Positions 43,469 to 55,870 of a stretch of DNA of 64,000 nt are shown here, in pieces. Both the position numbers and the translations under genes were made by a program. The notes under the pieces were generated by a model. The model had not been told where the DNA came from. It was given only the letters and a program-made list of their open reading frames with translations, and did not search any database. The DNA is from Euphorbia lathyris (Eukaryota; Streptophyta; Magnoliopsida; Malpighiales; Euphorbiaceae): assembly GCF_963576675.1 (NCBI RefSeq), contig NC_088918.1:30387001-30451000 (forward strand), given 5' to 3'. Positions within the stretch are counted from its first letter, which is position 1; the number at the start of each line of letters is the position of its first letter.

Positions 43469-46400
43469 TTAATTACCAAGGCCAGCTGAAGCCATACATA
43501 GCTTCAGCTTCTCTAAGGTTACAACCTTAGTCAACATGTCTGTAGGATTCTCTGTGCCTGGAATCTTCATCAACTGCAATATCTTCCTGTCCAAGAGATG
43601 CCGTATGTAGTGATACTCCAACTCTATGTGCTTTGTTCTTGAGTGAAAGGCGGGATTCTTTGCCAAATGAATGGCACTCTGACTGTCGCTGTACAGAATA
43701 GGATCCTTCTGCTCCTTTCCCAACTCACACAAGAAATTCTGCAACCATACCATCTCCTTACTAGCCTCAGTCACTGCAACGTACTCAGCTTCTACAGTAG
43801 ACAAAGCCACCACCTTCTGCAGCTTTGAAGCCCAAGAGACAGCAGTACCACCCAATGTGAAGACATATCCGGTTGTACTTCTTCCCTTGTCAAGGTCACT
43901 AGATGCCAAATCTGCATCCATATATCCTGTCAACATAACTTTCTTGCCCTCAAAACATACATGTTCAGTGGTTCCCTTCAGGTATCTCAAAATCCACTTT
44001 ACTGCTTCCCAATGCTTCTTACCAGGGTCTCCCATGAAACGACTAACAACTCCCACAGTATGTGCAATATCCAGCCTTGTGCACACCATTGCATACATCA
44101 AGCTGCCAATTGCTGAGGTATACGGAGTTCTCTCCATCTGGACTCGCTCTTCTCTGCTCTTGGGTGAGTCATGTTTAGATAGCTTGAAATGGCTACCCAA
44201 AGGAACCGTAGCTGGCTTGGAATCTTGCATGCCGAATCTAATCAAGACCTTCTTGATATACTCAGCTTGTGAGAGATACAACTTTCCAGCCTTCCTATCT
44301 CTTTCAATCCTCATGCCCAGAATCTGCTTAGCTTCTCCGAGATCTTTCATAGCAAACCGCTCAGATAACTGCTTCTTCAGTTTTCTCACTTCTCGAGCAC
44401 TCGACCCTGCAATCAGCATATCATCAATATATAATAGTAAAATTATGTAGCCTTTATTCAATTTCCTGAAGTAACAACAATGATCGGCTTTACTCCTCAC
44501 GAACTCAATTTCGTGCATGAATTCGTCAAATTTCTTGTACCACTGTCTTGGAGCTTGTTTCAGACCATACAAGCTCTTGTTCAACTTGCACACAAGCTCA
44601 GCATTATCAGACTCATAGCCCTGAGGTTGCTTTATATAGATGTCTTCATCTAAGTCCCCATGAAGAAATGCCGTTTTTACATCCATTTGCTGCAGCTCCA
44701 AATCTTCTGCAGCTACCATACTCAACACTAAACGAATAGTAGTCAGCTTCACCACTGGAGTAAAAACGTCAGTATAATCTATGCCGTACCTCTGCTGAAA
44801 GCCTTTCACGACCAGCCTTGCCTTGTAGCGTTTGCTACCATCAGCCTCTTCTTTGATTCTGAAAATCCACCTGTTTTGTAGAGCCTTCTTACCCTTTGGA
44901 AGCTCAACAAGTTCCCAAGTGCCATTGGTCATCAAGGAATCCATCTCATCTTCTATTGCAAGCCTCCACTTGCTCGCATCCTCTCCACGAGATGCTTCCA
45001 AGTAGCTTTCTGGTTCACCACTATCTGTCAACAGCATGTAGTTGCTTGTAGGCGTGTACCTGTCAGGTGCTCTACGCTCTCTAGTGGATCTGCGCAGTGT
45101 AACCGGTGGAGTTTGGGGTTCTTCTACCTCCTCCACAACTGCCTCCTCCACAACTGTCTCCTCCACAACTACCTCCTTGCTCCCACCAGAATTCGTGATG
45201 TCTAGGTCCACGACCTCTAGTCCTGCATCACCAGTATCAGATGCGCCCAGACTATCCTTGTACATTATCTGCTCATTGAAAACAACATCCCGACTGCGAA
45301 TAATCTTCCTGTTCTGACTGTCCCAGAACCGATATCCGAAATCATCACCACCGTATCCAATAAACGTGCACTTAATAGACTTCGCATCCAACTTACTTCT
45401 CTCAAGGGGAGCAATATGAACATATGAATCACATCCAAATACTCGTAGAAAGGATAGATTTACCTGTTTGCCACTCCAAGCCTCTTCAGGAATACCACTC
45501 TCCAAGGGACTTGATGGCCCTCTGTTGATGAAGAATGCTGCAGTGTTAACTGCTTCTGCCCAGAACGTCTTCGAAAGTCCGCACTTCAGCCTCATGCTTC
45601 TAGCGCGCTCACACAGAGTTCTGTTCATTCGTTCTGCAACTCCGTTCTCCTGAGGAGTTCCTTTCAGAGTCTTCTCCATGCGAATTCCATTCTCAGCACA
45701 GAATTCCTTGAATTCTGTAAGCTCATACTCTCCACCATTGTCAGACCTCAAGCACTTTACCTTCAAACCTGTCTCATTCTCAACCAGGGCCTTCCATTTT
45801 CGAAAGGAATCAAAAGCATCAGATTTCTTTCTCAGAAAATAGATCCACACTTTCCTAGTGGAGTCGTCAATGAGGGTCATATAATACAAAGCTCCACCAA
45901 GAGATTTCACAGGTGCAGGACCCCATAGATCGCTATGAACTAACTCCAACTTCTCTTTCTTCAAAGTTCTGCCACCCTTAGAGAAACTGACTCTTTTCTG
46001 CTTCCCAAAAATGCAATCCTCACACAGCCCAAGATCAGCAGATTTCAGACCCGGCAACAGACCCTTTGAACACAGCAGTTTCATCCCCTTTTCACTCATG
46101 TGACCAAGATGACAGTGCCACAAATCTGCATTGACATTCTCCCTCACGACATCAATGCTATTGAAAACGTTGTCTGTTAAGTACAACGATCCAACCTTCT
46201 CACCACGGGCAACCACCAGGGCTCCTTTGGTCATTTTCCAAGCACCACCTGCAAAGATTACACAATAACCTTCATCATCCATTTGCCCAATTGACAACAG
46301 ATTTCTCTTTAGGCCATGAACATGCTTTACTCCAGACAGCTTTATCACAGATCCATTCGGAGATTTGATCGAAACATCTCCCTTCCCTACAATCTCCAAG

Positions 46401-47374
46401 GGCTCATCATCAGCAAGATAAACCTTTCCGAATTTCCCAGGGGTATAGTTTTCCATCAAATCTGCACTACTACATGAATGAAATGAAGCTCCTGAGTCTA
46501 ATACCCAAGACTCCAAAGGACTTCTTACAATCAATACCAGGGCTTCTGCTGCTGTTTCTGCAGTTGAATTGCTCAGAATCAACGCATCACCAAAATCCTC
46601 ACTGGCTGAATTCACTGACTTCTCCTTCTGCGGTGCCTTGCATTCACTCTTGTAATGACCATTCTCATTACAATTCCAGCACTTGATGTGGCTCTTGTCC
46701 TTCACAGGTTTCCCTCTCCCCTTGGACTTAGACCTGCCACGATTCTGCTTTGACCTGCAATCTGACCTGCCCCGATTCTCTGCATTCAAGGCTGATCCAG
46801 ATGTGGAACCTGACTCTTTCCTGCGAATCTCCTCGCTTATAATCAAGTCTCTGACATCATCAAACCTAAGTTTTTCTTTCCCTGCTGAAGCACTTAGGGC
46901 AGTAACCGTGCCGCTCCAACTCTCTGGTAAAGAAGATAACAGAATTAGGGCTAATACCTCTTCGTCGAAATCAATATCTACAGAACTTAATTGAGTGATT
47001 GTCATATTAAAATCATTCAGGTGCGTCGCCACTGCTATATTCTCCGTCATCTGCAGATTAAACATTTGCCGCATCAAATGAACTTTATTTGCCACGGAAG
47101 GCTTCTCGTACAACGAACTCAAGATCTCCAACATCTCCTTCGTGGTCTTTGCCTTCACCGTGTGATGCGCCACGTTTCTGGACAGCGGCAGGCGAATCAC
47201 GCTCATCGCTTTTCTGTCCAACAACTTCCACTCTTCATCATACATATCCTCTGGCTGCTCACCCAGAGGCTGGTACAGATCTTTACCGTACAGGTAATCC
47301 TCGATCTGCATCTTCCAGAAACCGAAATCCGAACCATCGAATTTCTCCACAGGGGTTTTTCCATCTCCCATCAT
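43469..47374 (-). CDS. Copia gag-pol polyprotein, uninterrupted
   Basis: 1301 residues in one frame, the usual size for Tnt1-like elements. Gag covers about residues 1-230. The CCHC knuckle CWNCNENGHYKSEC is at 232-245. Protease VLDSGASFHS is near 291-300. Pre-integrase LWHCHLGHMSEKG follows near 415. The integrase has Asp in HSDLWGP, Asp in RSDNGGEY and Glu in NGVAERMNRTL. RT has QMDVKTAFLHGDL and LLLYIDDMLIAG. RNase H has GRSTTGYVFTLGG, STVEAEYVAV and DSQSAIHLAKNP. All catalytic residues I can check are present. The first ATG (MMGDGKTP) lies about 10 bases after the primer-binding site. The product would form cytoplasmic virus-like particles and carry cDNA to the nucleus. Activity is unproven. 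Confidence 0.96.
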   Translation of the reverse strand: MMGDGKTPVEKFDGSDFGFWKMQIEDYLYGKDLYQPLGEQPEDMYDEEWKLLDRKAMSVIRLPLSRNVAHHTVKAKTTKEMLEILSSLYEKPSVANKVHLMRQMFNLQMTENIAVATHLNDFNMTITQLSSVDIDFDEEVLALILLSSLPESWSGTVTALSASAGKEKLRFDDVRDLIISEEIRRKESGSTSGSALNAENRGRSDCRSKQNRGRSKSKGRGKPVKDKSHIKCWNCNENGHYKSECKAPQKEKSVNSASEDFGDALILSNSTAETAAEALVLIVRSPLESWVLDSGASFHSCSSADLMENYTPGKFGKVYLADDEPLEIVGKGDVSIKSPNGSVIKLSGVKHVHGLKRNLLSIGQMDDEGYCVIFAGGAWKMTKGALVVARGEKVGSLYLTDNVFNSIDVVRENVNADLWHCHLGHMSEKGMKLLCSKGLLPGLKSADLGLCEDCIFGKQKRVSFSKGGRTLKKEKLELVHSDLWGPAPVKSLGGALYYMTLIDDSTRKVWIYFLRKKSDAFDSFRKWKALVENETGLKVKCLRSDNGGEYELTEFKEFCAENGIRMEKTLKGTPQENGVAERMNRTLCERARSMRLKCGLSKTFWAEAVNTAAFFINRGPSSPLESGIPEEAWSGKQVNLSFLRVFGCDSYVHIAPLERSKLDAKSIKCTFIGYGGDDFGYRFWDSQNRKIIRSRDVVFNEQIMYKDSLGASDTGDAGLEVVDLDITNSGGSKEVVVEETVVEEAVVEEVEEPQTPPVTLRRSTRERRAPDRYTPTSNYMLLTDSGEPESYLEASRGEDASKWRLAIEDEMDSLMTNGTWELVELPKGKKALQNRWIFRIKEEADGSKRYKARLVVKGFQQRYGIDYTDVFTPVVKLTTIRLVLSMVAAEDLELQQMDVKTAFLHGDLDEDIYIKQPQGYESDNAELVCKLNKSLYGLKQAPRQWYKKFDEFMHEIEFVRSKADHCCYFRKLNKGYIILLLYIDDMLIAGSSAREVRKLKKQLSERFAMKDLGEAKQILGMRIERDRKAGKLYLSQAEYIKKVLIRFGMQDSKPATVPLGSHFKLSKHDSPKSREERVQMERTPYTSAIGSLMYAMVCTRLDIAHTVGVVSRFMGDPGKKHWEAVKWILRYLKGTTEHVCFEGKKVMLTGYMDADLASSDLDKGRSTTGYVFTLGGTAVSWASKLQKVVALSTVEAEYVAVTEASKEMVWLQNFLCELGKEQKDPILYSDSQSAIHLAKNPAFHSRTKHIELEYHYIRHLLDRKILQLMKIPGTENPTDMLTKVVTLEKLKLCMASAGLGN

Positions 47375-47384
47375 AATTACCCTC

Positions 47385-47396
47385 GCTCTGATACCA
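47385..47396 (-). other. Primer-binding site (initiator tRNA-Met)
   Basis: The minus strand reads ACTGGTATCAGAGC just inside the 5' LTR; the TGG start is offset by two bases. Confidence 0.85.
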
Positions 47397-47398
47397 GT

Positions 47399-47573
47399 TG
47401 TTAGGAATAATTGAAATTACGATAAACGAAAATAAGCAAAACACACAAGAATTGGTTACCCAGTTCGCCACTCAATATGAATGACTACGTCTGGGGGCAC
47501 AAGAGTTGGATCGCTGCAGTTGGGCCCATCGCTTCAGTTGGGCCTATATATATTAGTCTCCATAAGCCCAACA
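47399..47573 (-). repeat. 5' LTR (175 bp, internally deleted)
   Basis: Matches the 3' LTR at both ends but lacks the section equivalent to about 43268-43342. This removes one TATA-like site (GTATAAATG) and the segment after it, and leaves AATATATATAGG. Confidence 0.93.
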
Positions 47574-47757
47574 TCCCTGATGAACAGAGGGCCAAAAGCA
47601 AATCAGGATTTGAAGAAGGACAAGTTATTATACAAATCTGAAGAAGAAATCAGAGATATACCATAAGTGAAAGTGTAGAGTAGGGATTGAGATTCTACTA
47701 TGACCTCCAGAATGTTGAACAGGGTGAGAGAGATTTGGGCATTCATGTGTGGTTCAC

Positions 47758-47803
<46 letters not shown>

Positions 47804-48270
47804 ATTTGTTCCCGATTTTTCCCTTGACTGACTCTGTTCACCGGATTCACTACCATCCACCCCCTTCTTCTCCTTCTTCTTCGAGTTGTTGCTGTTCGAA
47901 CGCCCTCTTCTCCTTCTTCCCCTACTGTTGTTTGATAGCTTCTCCTTCTTCTTCGGAATCAGAGAAGAGTTTCTCTCTAGTTTCCGATTTTGAAGAGAGA
48001 AAGGAGGAAGGAATAGAGAGAGATTCGATCGGAAACGGGACAGCCATGGAAGGCAGTTGAGCTTTGGCTTGGTGAGATGGCAAGGAAGAAAAGAAAATGA
48101 GGAAGAACGGAGAAGGTCGGCTGATACAAACGAGCAAAAACCCTAAAATTCAAAATTTATACCCATATTTCCGAATTAACCCTTCTATTTCGTCCATTTT
48201 AATTAACCCCCATTAGTCATTGTTTGTTTCAACTGAGTCCCTCTGAATTACATATTGCCTCCTCCGCTTT
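47574..48270. other. Flank of the young copia; no gene supported
   Basis: Includes TC-rich sequence at 47860-47960. Frames here are low-complexity (SPSSSSCCC-type). Confidence 0.4.
47761..47798. repeat. AT dinucleotide microsatellite
   Basis: About 19 AT units without interruption. Confidence 0.95.
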
Positions 48271-48860
48271 CACTACAAAAAAAGGGTCTACTACGACGCT
48301 AAATTTTATGGTTTAACGACGCTTTTTGACGTCTCTAAATGCTTACCCACGCTTCTCAAAGCGTCGTCACAAGCGTCATTAAATCGCGTGTCGTTAATTT
48401 TAACGACACATAAAACATTGTGTGGGTAAAATCAGTCTGACGACATACTGCATACAAGCACCGTCATGCTTCCAATGCTTATATTTTTAGTGTCGTGATT
48501 TTATTTTATTTATTTTTTTTAATTTCAGAAATTTCCACTACGTTTGATAAAACGTCGCAAAATAAACGACATATAATATTTGTTATGTCGTCATTTCGTT
48601 TCAGAAACTATTAACATCTTCTTCAATACCACAACACTTTAATTTAATTGTGTCTCCAAATTAACGACATTTAGACAAAAAAAAATATCTTCATTTAGCT
48701 ACATAAAAATCAATTACGTCCCAAATATAACGACATTTTACAGCTAAAATATCGTCTTTAAATTGTGACGCTTTCATATTATTATGTCCTTAATATAACA
48801 TCATTTTTATAAATAAGCGTCTTGAAGCGACCAAAAAGCTCACGACACAAATGACTATTT
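48271..48860. repeat. CACTA terminus and subterminal repeats
   Basis: Starts at the CACTACAAAAAAAGGGTCTA end. Direct and inverted TTAACGACG/CGTCGTT motifs are packed in the next several hundred bases and decay with distance. Confidence 0.75.
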
Positions 48861-50906
48861 TCTGACACATTTTCAATGAGGTTAAATTATATATAAAAAA
48901 ATAAAATTGAATGTAGCTAGACAATCAGTATAAACTGAATCAGAATATTATTAATAATTATCCAAACAAATATATCAATAATTATTTAAAATAACTTAAC
49001 TATTATTTATCATGTATCTATATAGGAAAAAAATTCAAAAAGAATATGTGATTATCACTTTTTTTGCTTAGCTAAACTGCAAACATCAGCTGTCTCAAAA
49101 AAAAAAAACTGCAAACATCAGCTACTTGCTTCTCCTCTATGTTGATGCAAATTCTTCTTCTGTCACTTCTCTTTGTAAACTTCATATTAATCCAGAGCTT
49201 TCAAATTTAGAGCAATTTATCACTTTCTGATAGTACTCAACAAACAAAGATAAACAGATTAGCAAAAGAAATTTCAACTATCATCATCTAATGGGGGCTA
49301 CAATGGGCTCTAATTTGGTACAATATTTCTCTTAACTTTTTAAGCTAGCACAAATAGCACCAAGAATGATATTACAACAGCAACAATGAATTAGAGGACT
49401 CTCTGTATAAATTAATTTGGAGGCATAATAATAAGAGAGCACAAATCTAACATATGTAGCTCTCAACCAAGTAAACTAGCGAAAAGAATATCTAGCCTAC
49501 CCAATAGTGAAAAACAGATTGGACATAAAATCACTTTAGGGAACCTCTTTTTATCACTTATCACAACTAACCAACTAAAGAATTAGACCACTATATTAAA
49601 AATTACCTTCGGTAGGTAGTCCATTTTCCATCCGTGATTGTGACCAAACCCGGTAAATCTTCACATACAACATGATCTCTAAAGATGCTCTCAGTGTTCT
49701 TCGCTGATGGATCCATTACCAATGGATGAATGCCAATCCATGCTGAAAGTACATCTGTATATCGTACCTACAGATTATGTATTTGGTTCAGTATCAAGAA
49801 CCAAACCAAGCACAAAACAAATGGAAAACTGAGCTAAATCATAATAAATATATGCTCTCAATGTTCTGTCTATATATTTGTAGTTGCATATGCATATATC
49901 AAATCACTCTTTTGGCATTTGCAATCACGCCATCTGCTGATCATAAATGTACAGTAGGCAAATCGTCATCAGTTTGAAACCTATTCATAGCATCATAAAC
50001 ATAGACTGCTAACCAAGGAAGTTTGCAAAAATTGGACATTACTTGGTTCAAACAAGGACATCTTAGAGAAAATGATGCACAAAAAAGATGGACACCTTAG
50101 TTATGAAATAATGGAATTGTAAACTCAAAAAAAATTGATTAATATAACACATAGTAACTGATCAATGCAAGAGCAATATATAATTTTCAGGGTAGAGCAT
50201 TAGCATAACGAAATAACTAATTAACACTTGGGTGAAAAGTGAAAAGCACACTTGTACATCGTATCTACAGATTATGTCTTTTGTTCAGTATCGAGAACCA
50301 AACCAAGCACAAAACAAATGGAAAACTGAGCCAAATCACAATAAATATCTGCTCTCAATGTTCTGTCTACATAATTGTAGTTGCATATGCACACATCAAA
50401 TCACTCTTTTGGCATTTGCAATTACGCCATCTGCTGATCATAAATGTACACAGTAGGCAAATAGTCATCAATTTGAAACCTATTCATAGCATCATAAACA
50501 TAGACTGTTAACCAAGGAAATTTGCAAAAATTGGACATGACTTGGATCAAACAAGGACATCTCAGAGTAAATCAAGTTCATATTTTTGCATGCAGCTAGT
50601 TCTTTTATATGGAGGATTGCGTTCCATAATTTTCCATTTTATACTCATGCTGTAATTGACAATAATATCTCTAAATGAAGTTTTATGTTTCATTAAAAAG
50701 AAAAACTAGTAATTGACTAGTCCAGTTATATGAAAAAAGGGAATGATGCATAAAATGGAATTGTGACTTGATATTTAAAATGGCTCAACAATTGAACTTA
50801 AGTCGGGATGGGAAAAAATTCCTTCCAAAAGAAGGCATAATTAGTTTTATTATAGAAATTATGTTTCAAATGGAAAATTTAAAACAAAAATGTACCATGT
50901 CCCAAG
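48861..50906. other. CACTA interior; possible terminal exon at about 49605-49770 minus
   Basis: Mostly AT-rich. On the minus strand 49768-49605 reads as open sequence (SAWIGIHPLVMDPSAKN, then FRDHVVCEDLPGLVTITDG) ending in a stop, like an exon of unknown family. The rest holds the direct repeat listed separately. Confidence 0.4.
49759..50575. repeat. Direct duplication of ~320 bp, period ~497
   Basis: 49759-50078 and 50256-50575 are about 90 percent alike (shared AACCAAACCAAGCACAAAAC and CACTCTTTTGGCATTTGCAA). Small open frames in both are shadows of this repeat. Confidence 0.9.
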
Positions 50907-51162
50907 TCAAAAGTCACGTTCTTCAACATCCTCTCGGACCCAATTTAGCGGCTCATTAAGATTAACAGTTGAAGTCATATTATGGGGCATACATTGAGTG
51001 TATGCATCCTCATCTTCAAGTTGTGTAGAAGCACCCATATCATATAGATCTCTTGGTTTTGTATGGACCACTTGAAACCAATCTTTATGCTTTGGATCTT
51101 GTACATAAAAAACTTGTTTTGCTTGAGATGAGAAAACAAAAGGATTATCTTCCAAATGATCA

Positions 51163-51331
51163 TGTTGACGGCTGTATAAGTTGAGAACTCAGCTCGGCTC
51201 AACTCAGCTCAGCACAGCTCAGCTCAGCATAGCTCAACTTAGTTTTTTTGTACTCTGCTATATAAGCTGTATTTATCTTCAATAATATTCATTCGGTTTT
51301 ATCCATTTTCATTCTCTCAACTAATTCAATA
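51163..51331 (+). repeat. 5' LTR (169 bp)
   Basis: It contains a run of CTCAGCTCAGC-type repeats and TGCTATATAAGCTG (TATA box at about 51259-51265), then TTCAATA directly before the primer-binding site. Confidence 0.93.
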
Positions 51332-51343
51332 TGGTATCAGAGC
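51332..51343 (+). other. Primer-binding site (initiator tRNA-Met)
   Basis: TGGTATCAGAGC with no gap after the LTR. Confidence 0.92.
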
Positions 51344-51371
51344 AAAAGGTTGAGGAATTCATGCTTTTTTA

Positions 51372-54300
51372 ATGGTAAAGCATTCATATTCCTATCTACG
51401 TGCATTACAGACAGAATTCGAAGATGAGAGACTTGAAGATGATTTCTCTGATTCATCAGTAGAATCGACCGAAGGAAATCAAGACGATCAATCTGATTCT
51501 TCAGTAGAATCGATCGAAGAAAATCCAACAGCATCGCATCAGAGATTCGAGATGAGTCAAATTCTAGATCCGTTTCGCTCAACACTACAAACAGAAAATC
51601 CTGGTTTGATTCTGGTTCCTACGCTTCTCAACACTAGGAATTACATCTCATGGAGTTATGCGATGATTCGAGCTCTTCGGGCTAAGAGAAAACTTGATTA
51701 CATCTTAAAGGAAGATTTCGAACCAAAGGAAGATACGCCGGAGCATATTCGGTGGGAAGAAGAAGACAGCCTTGTGTCCTCCTGGATCTGCAATTGTATT
51801 TCAAAGGAGTTTGCTGAAGGTTTTCTCTACACTACTTCTGCATATGCTTTGTGGAAAAATATCAAACAACGCTTCGGTGCGAACAATGGAATCCTCTTTT
51901 TCCGTCTGAAACAAGAGGTAAACAATATTATTCAAGGTTCAATGTCAGTCACTTCTTATTTCACAAAGCAAAGAAAAGTCTGGGATGAAATGGCAACATT
52001 GAGGCCTATTCCTTCTTGTAGTTGTGGAGTTCAGAAGTACTGTAACGAAGATCAATTGATGCTGTTTCTTGGTGGCTTAAATAATGAGTTTGAGCATGTT
52101 AAGAATCAGATCTTATTGATCGATCCTTATCCAGAGTTAAATACAGCTTTCTCTATGGTTGTACGTGTTGAGAAACAAACTGACTCAGAGAACACAGTAG
52201 AATTTTCTACTACAACTGTTAATGCAGTTCATACTCGCAATGTTGATTCTCTTAAGAAGAAAACTGCTCTTGCGAAGGCAGATAAGCAATGTTCACATTG
52301 CAAGAAAGGAGGTCATGTCAAGGAAGAATGCTTCAAAATTGTTGGCTATCCGGAATGGTTCAAGTCAAACTATAAAGGAAAGAAGCCTCAAGCAGCTTGT
52401 GTAGCCTATGAGATTGATTCTCCATGTGAAGTGCAAAATGACAAGCTCACTGAAGGCTCTTCTTCAGGAATGTTTGATAAAGGATTCTTTGAGATGATGC
52501 AGAGGAAAATGCACAAATATTTCAGCGGCAAAGGCACGGGAGGCACAGGAGCTACTAGAACTGATTTCTCTGCTTTTGCTAAGGGAGATTGCAGTGGTAT
52601 TGTACACTCTCATGCTCTCTCAATTAATTCTAATACTGTTAAAACTAGTGATAACCAAACATGGATTGTTGATTCTGGAGCTAGTGCTCACATGTGCAAC
52701 AACAAAAATTTGTTTTCTAGCATTCAGAGCCTAAGAATGCCTAGAAAAGTTTATTTGCCAGATGGATCAACACAAGCTGTTACACATTTTGGAGTTGTTG
52801 ATATCAACTCACAATTACAGCTGAAGAATGTGTTGTACATTCCTACCTTTCAGTATAATTTACTGTCAGTAGGAAAAATAGTTGAAGAGAATCAACTATG
52901 TGCTAAATTCCTTGTTGGAAAATGTGTATTGCAGGCCCTGGATTCTGATTTGGTCATAGCTATTGGAGAACAAACAAGTGGCTTATACCAACTACAACAA
53001 TTGGGAGTAGCTAGTAAGAAAGATATTTCTCATAGCTTTATTACTAATGTTGTTTTACAAAATAATGATGAAAATGATATGGTGCTTTGGCACAATAGAC
53101 TAGGTCATATTTCATCTAGCAAAATAGCTCATATCAAAGATTTGTCATGTAAACAAACTGATCTTGTTTGTGATACTTGCCACAAGGCTAAACAGCATAG
53201 ATTTTCTTTTTCTAAGAGTGAAATAAAATCTGTAAAGTCTTTTGAACTCTTACATCTAGATGTTTGGGGTCCCTACAAACAAACATCTATCACAGGAGCT
53301 AGATATATGCTGACAATTGTGGATGATTACTCTAGAATTACATGGATCTTTTTGTTTGCTAACAAAGATCAAGTTCCTTCATTAATTCAAAGATTTTTAC
53401 ATCTGGTCAAGACACAATTTGATGCTGGAGTTTGCACCATACGAACAGATAATGGCACTGAATTTACTGGTCGACAAACTCAACAAATATTGCAGAATTT
53501 TGGTGTTGTTCATCAAAGATCCTGCATTAACACCCCGCAACAGAATGGTGTGGTGGAATGGAAGCATAGATTTTTAGCTGAAACTGCTAGATCCTTGCTT
53601 TTCCAGGCAGGTTTGTCAAACAAATTTTGGGGAGACGCTATGTTGCATGCAACCTACCTTATCAATCTTATGCCGACTAAAGTCTTGAATTGGCAAAGTC
53701 CTTATAGCAAATTTTATGATAAAGATCCTAATTACAAAGATCTCAAGAGTTTTGGTTGTCTCTGTTATATTACAGATACACAAACTCATAAGGATAAATT
53801 TGCAGCTTGATCCTATAAGGGTTTATATTTAGGATTCTCACCTGGTCAAAAGGGTAGTAAGGTGTATAACTTGGAAACACATAAGATTGGAGTTTCTCGT
53901 GATGTTAAGTTCTATGAATCCATGTTTCCTGGAGATAATACCAGGAATCAGACAGCAGATGCCCTTGTTCCTCCTTCTGAAACCGCTGTCTTACCTTCAG
54001 ATATCTCTTTTGCACCTATACATTTACCCCCCACTACTTCACCTACCAATACACCCTCAGTTAATGTCTCTGAAAATTCACATGCTCCTTCCTCTCCAAC
54101 AATAATGCAAACTCTGACACCCACAAATGATACTCCTCCTACTTTTCCTGTTTCTGCAGAACCACCAACACCTGTAATATCACCTGTAAGACACACAACC
54201 AGAATTTCTAAACCTCCAGCTTGGATGCAGGATTTTGTTGTCAATCATGTTGACCAATCTTTGATTTGTACTGATGATCATTCAGCCTACTTGACAGAGA

Positions 54301-55862
54301 TCATCAAAGTCAATGAACCAAACACTTTTGCAGAGGCCAATGCTCATCCTGCATGGCAGGAAGCAATGAAAAAGGAGTTGCAAGCTTTAGAGGATAATGA
54401 AACTTGGATTCTAACTAAGTTACCTGAGGACAAACAGACTGTTACTTCAAGGTGGATTTTCAGAGTTAAATACAATGCTGATGGAAGTGTTGAAAGGTAT
54501 AAAGCAAGGTTGGTGGCCAGGGGTTTTGATCAGAAATTTGGTGTTGATTATACAGAGATTTTTTCTCCAGTTACAAAGACAGTGACAGTAAGATTGTTCA
54601 TTGCTGTAGCTGCTGCAAATGGTTGGCCAATAGAGCAAGTGGACGTGAACAATGCTTATCTTCATGGTTATGTAGATGAAGATATATATATGGCTCCACC
54701 AGCAGGTTACACAAAGGCACAACCAGGTCAAGTTTGTAAATTGACTAAATCCTTATACGGGCTGAAGCAAGCAGGCAGACAATGGTATAAGGCTTTTACT
54801 TCTGTTTTGAAGAATTTGGGCTTCACTAAATCCGTACATGATTATTGTCTATTCACTAGACAATCAAATGGACATTTTACTGCCATTGTCATCTATGTGG
54901 ATGATATGCTGCTGACAGGTTCTTCACAGCAACAAATAAAAGAAATTAAAGCTGCTTTACATCAGGAATTTACCATTAAAGATCTTGGTACTGCCAAGTA
55001 TTTTCTTGGAGTGGAGTTACACAGGTCTGAAGATGGCATTTTGCTTTCACAAAGCAAATATATTACCGACTTGCTGATTGATACTGGTTTAGAGAACTGT
55101 ACATCTGTTTCCATCCCTCTTCCAAGTGGAATACAATTAGATGATCCAGATGCTAATACTTCATCTCCTGCAATTCATGATATTAACAAATACAGGAGGA
55201 TCATTGACACGCTTTTGTACTTAGGATTCACTCGTCCTGACTTGGCTTTCATTACACAACAACTTAGTCAATATATGAATGCTCCTACAGAGATGCATTG
55301 GGATGCAGCTATTCATGTGCTTAAGTATCTAAAAGGCACAAAACAGTTAGGCTTGTTTTATTCAGCTCAGAATACTTTTGTTTTGTCTGCTTTCTGTGAT
55401 TCAGATTGGGACAGGTGTCAAACTACAAGACGTTCAGTGACTGGGTATTGTATTTTGCTCGGTAATAGTCTCATTTCATGGAAGTCCAAGAAACAACCTA
55501 CAGTGAGCAAGTCCTCAGCTGAGGCTGAATATCGAGCCATGGCAACTACAACTTGTGAGTTAAAATGGCTTAGTTACCTGCTACCAGAAATTCAGATTTC
55601 TGTAAGCCTACCTATTCAACTTCGATGTGACAATCAAGCTGCTATTGCCATAGCTGCTAACCCAGTATTCCACGAAAAGGTTAAACATATCGACATTGAT
55701 TGCCATATAGTGCGGGAGCTTTTGCAACAAGGATTTATCTCCACGCCCTATGTACCTTCACATGAGCAGTTAGCAGACTTGTTAACTAAGAACCTTACTG
55801 GTGCTCAAATGCATACAGCTTTATCCAAGTTAGGTTTGATGATATATGCTCACCCAACTTGA
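51372..55862 (+). pseudogene. Copia gag-pol polyprotein with a single premature stop
   Basis: One frame of about 1496 codons is broken only by TGA at 53808 (Arg expected, CGA to TGA). Gag opens with a duplicated SDSSVES motif. The CCHC knuckle CSHCKKGGHVKEEC is near 52290, protease WIVDSGASAHM near 52662, and pre-integrase LWHNRLGHIS near 53085. The integrase has LDVWGP, TDNGTEF and NGVVEWKHRF (Trp where Arg is usual). RT has EQVDVNNAYLHGYV and VIYVDDMLLTG (54640-54920). RNase H has TRRSVTGYC and [10 protein letters not shown] (55425-55545). The stop lies just after the integrase core, so a gag-protease-integrase product of 812 residues could still be made, but RT and RNase H could not without readthrough. 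Confidence 0.94.
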
Positions 55863-55870
55863 GGGACGGG

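Larger units (their letters stand above)
43167..47573 (-). mobile_element. Young, nearly intact Ty1/copia retrotransposon (Tork/Tnt1-like)
   Basis: On the minus strand: 5' LTR (47573 to 47399), primer-binding site, one continuous 1301-codon gag-pol frame, polypurine tract, 3' LTR (43414 to 43167). The shared parts of the two LTRs look identical by eye, which means a very recent insertion. Flanks TCCCC and TCCCT make an imperfect 5-bp target duplication. The 5' LTR lacks about 73 bases present in the 3' LTR. Confidence 0.95.

Noticed and set aside
47749..48060. Ser-rich 103-codon frame after the AT microsatellite
   Set aside because: Starts in the microsatellite and has no recognisable domain or splice context.
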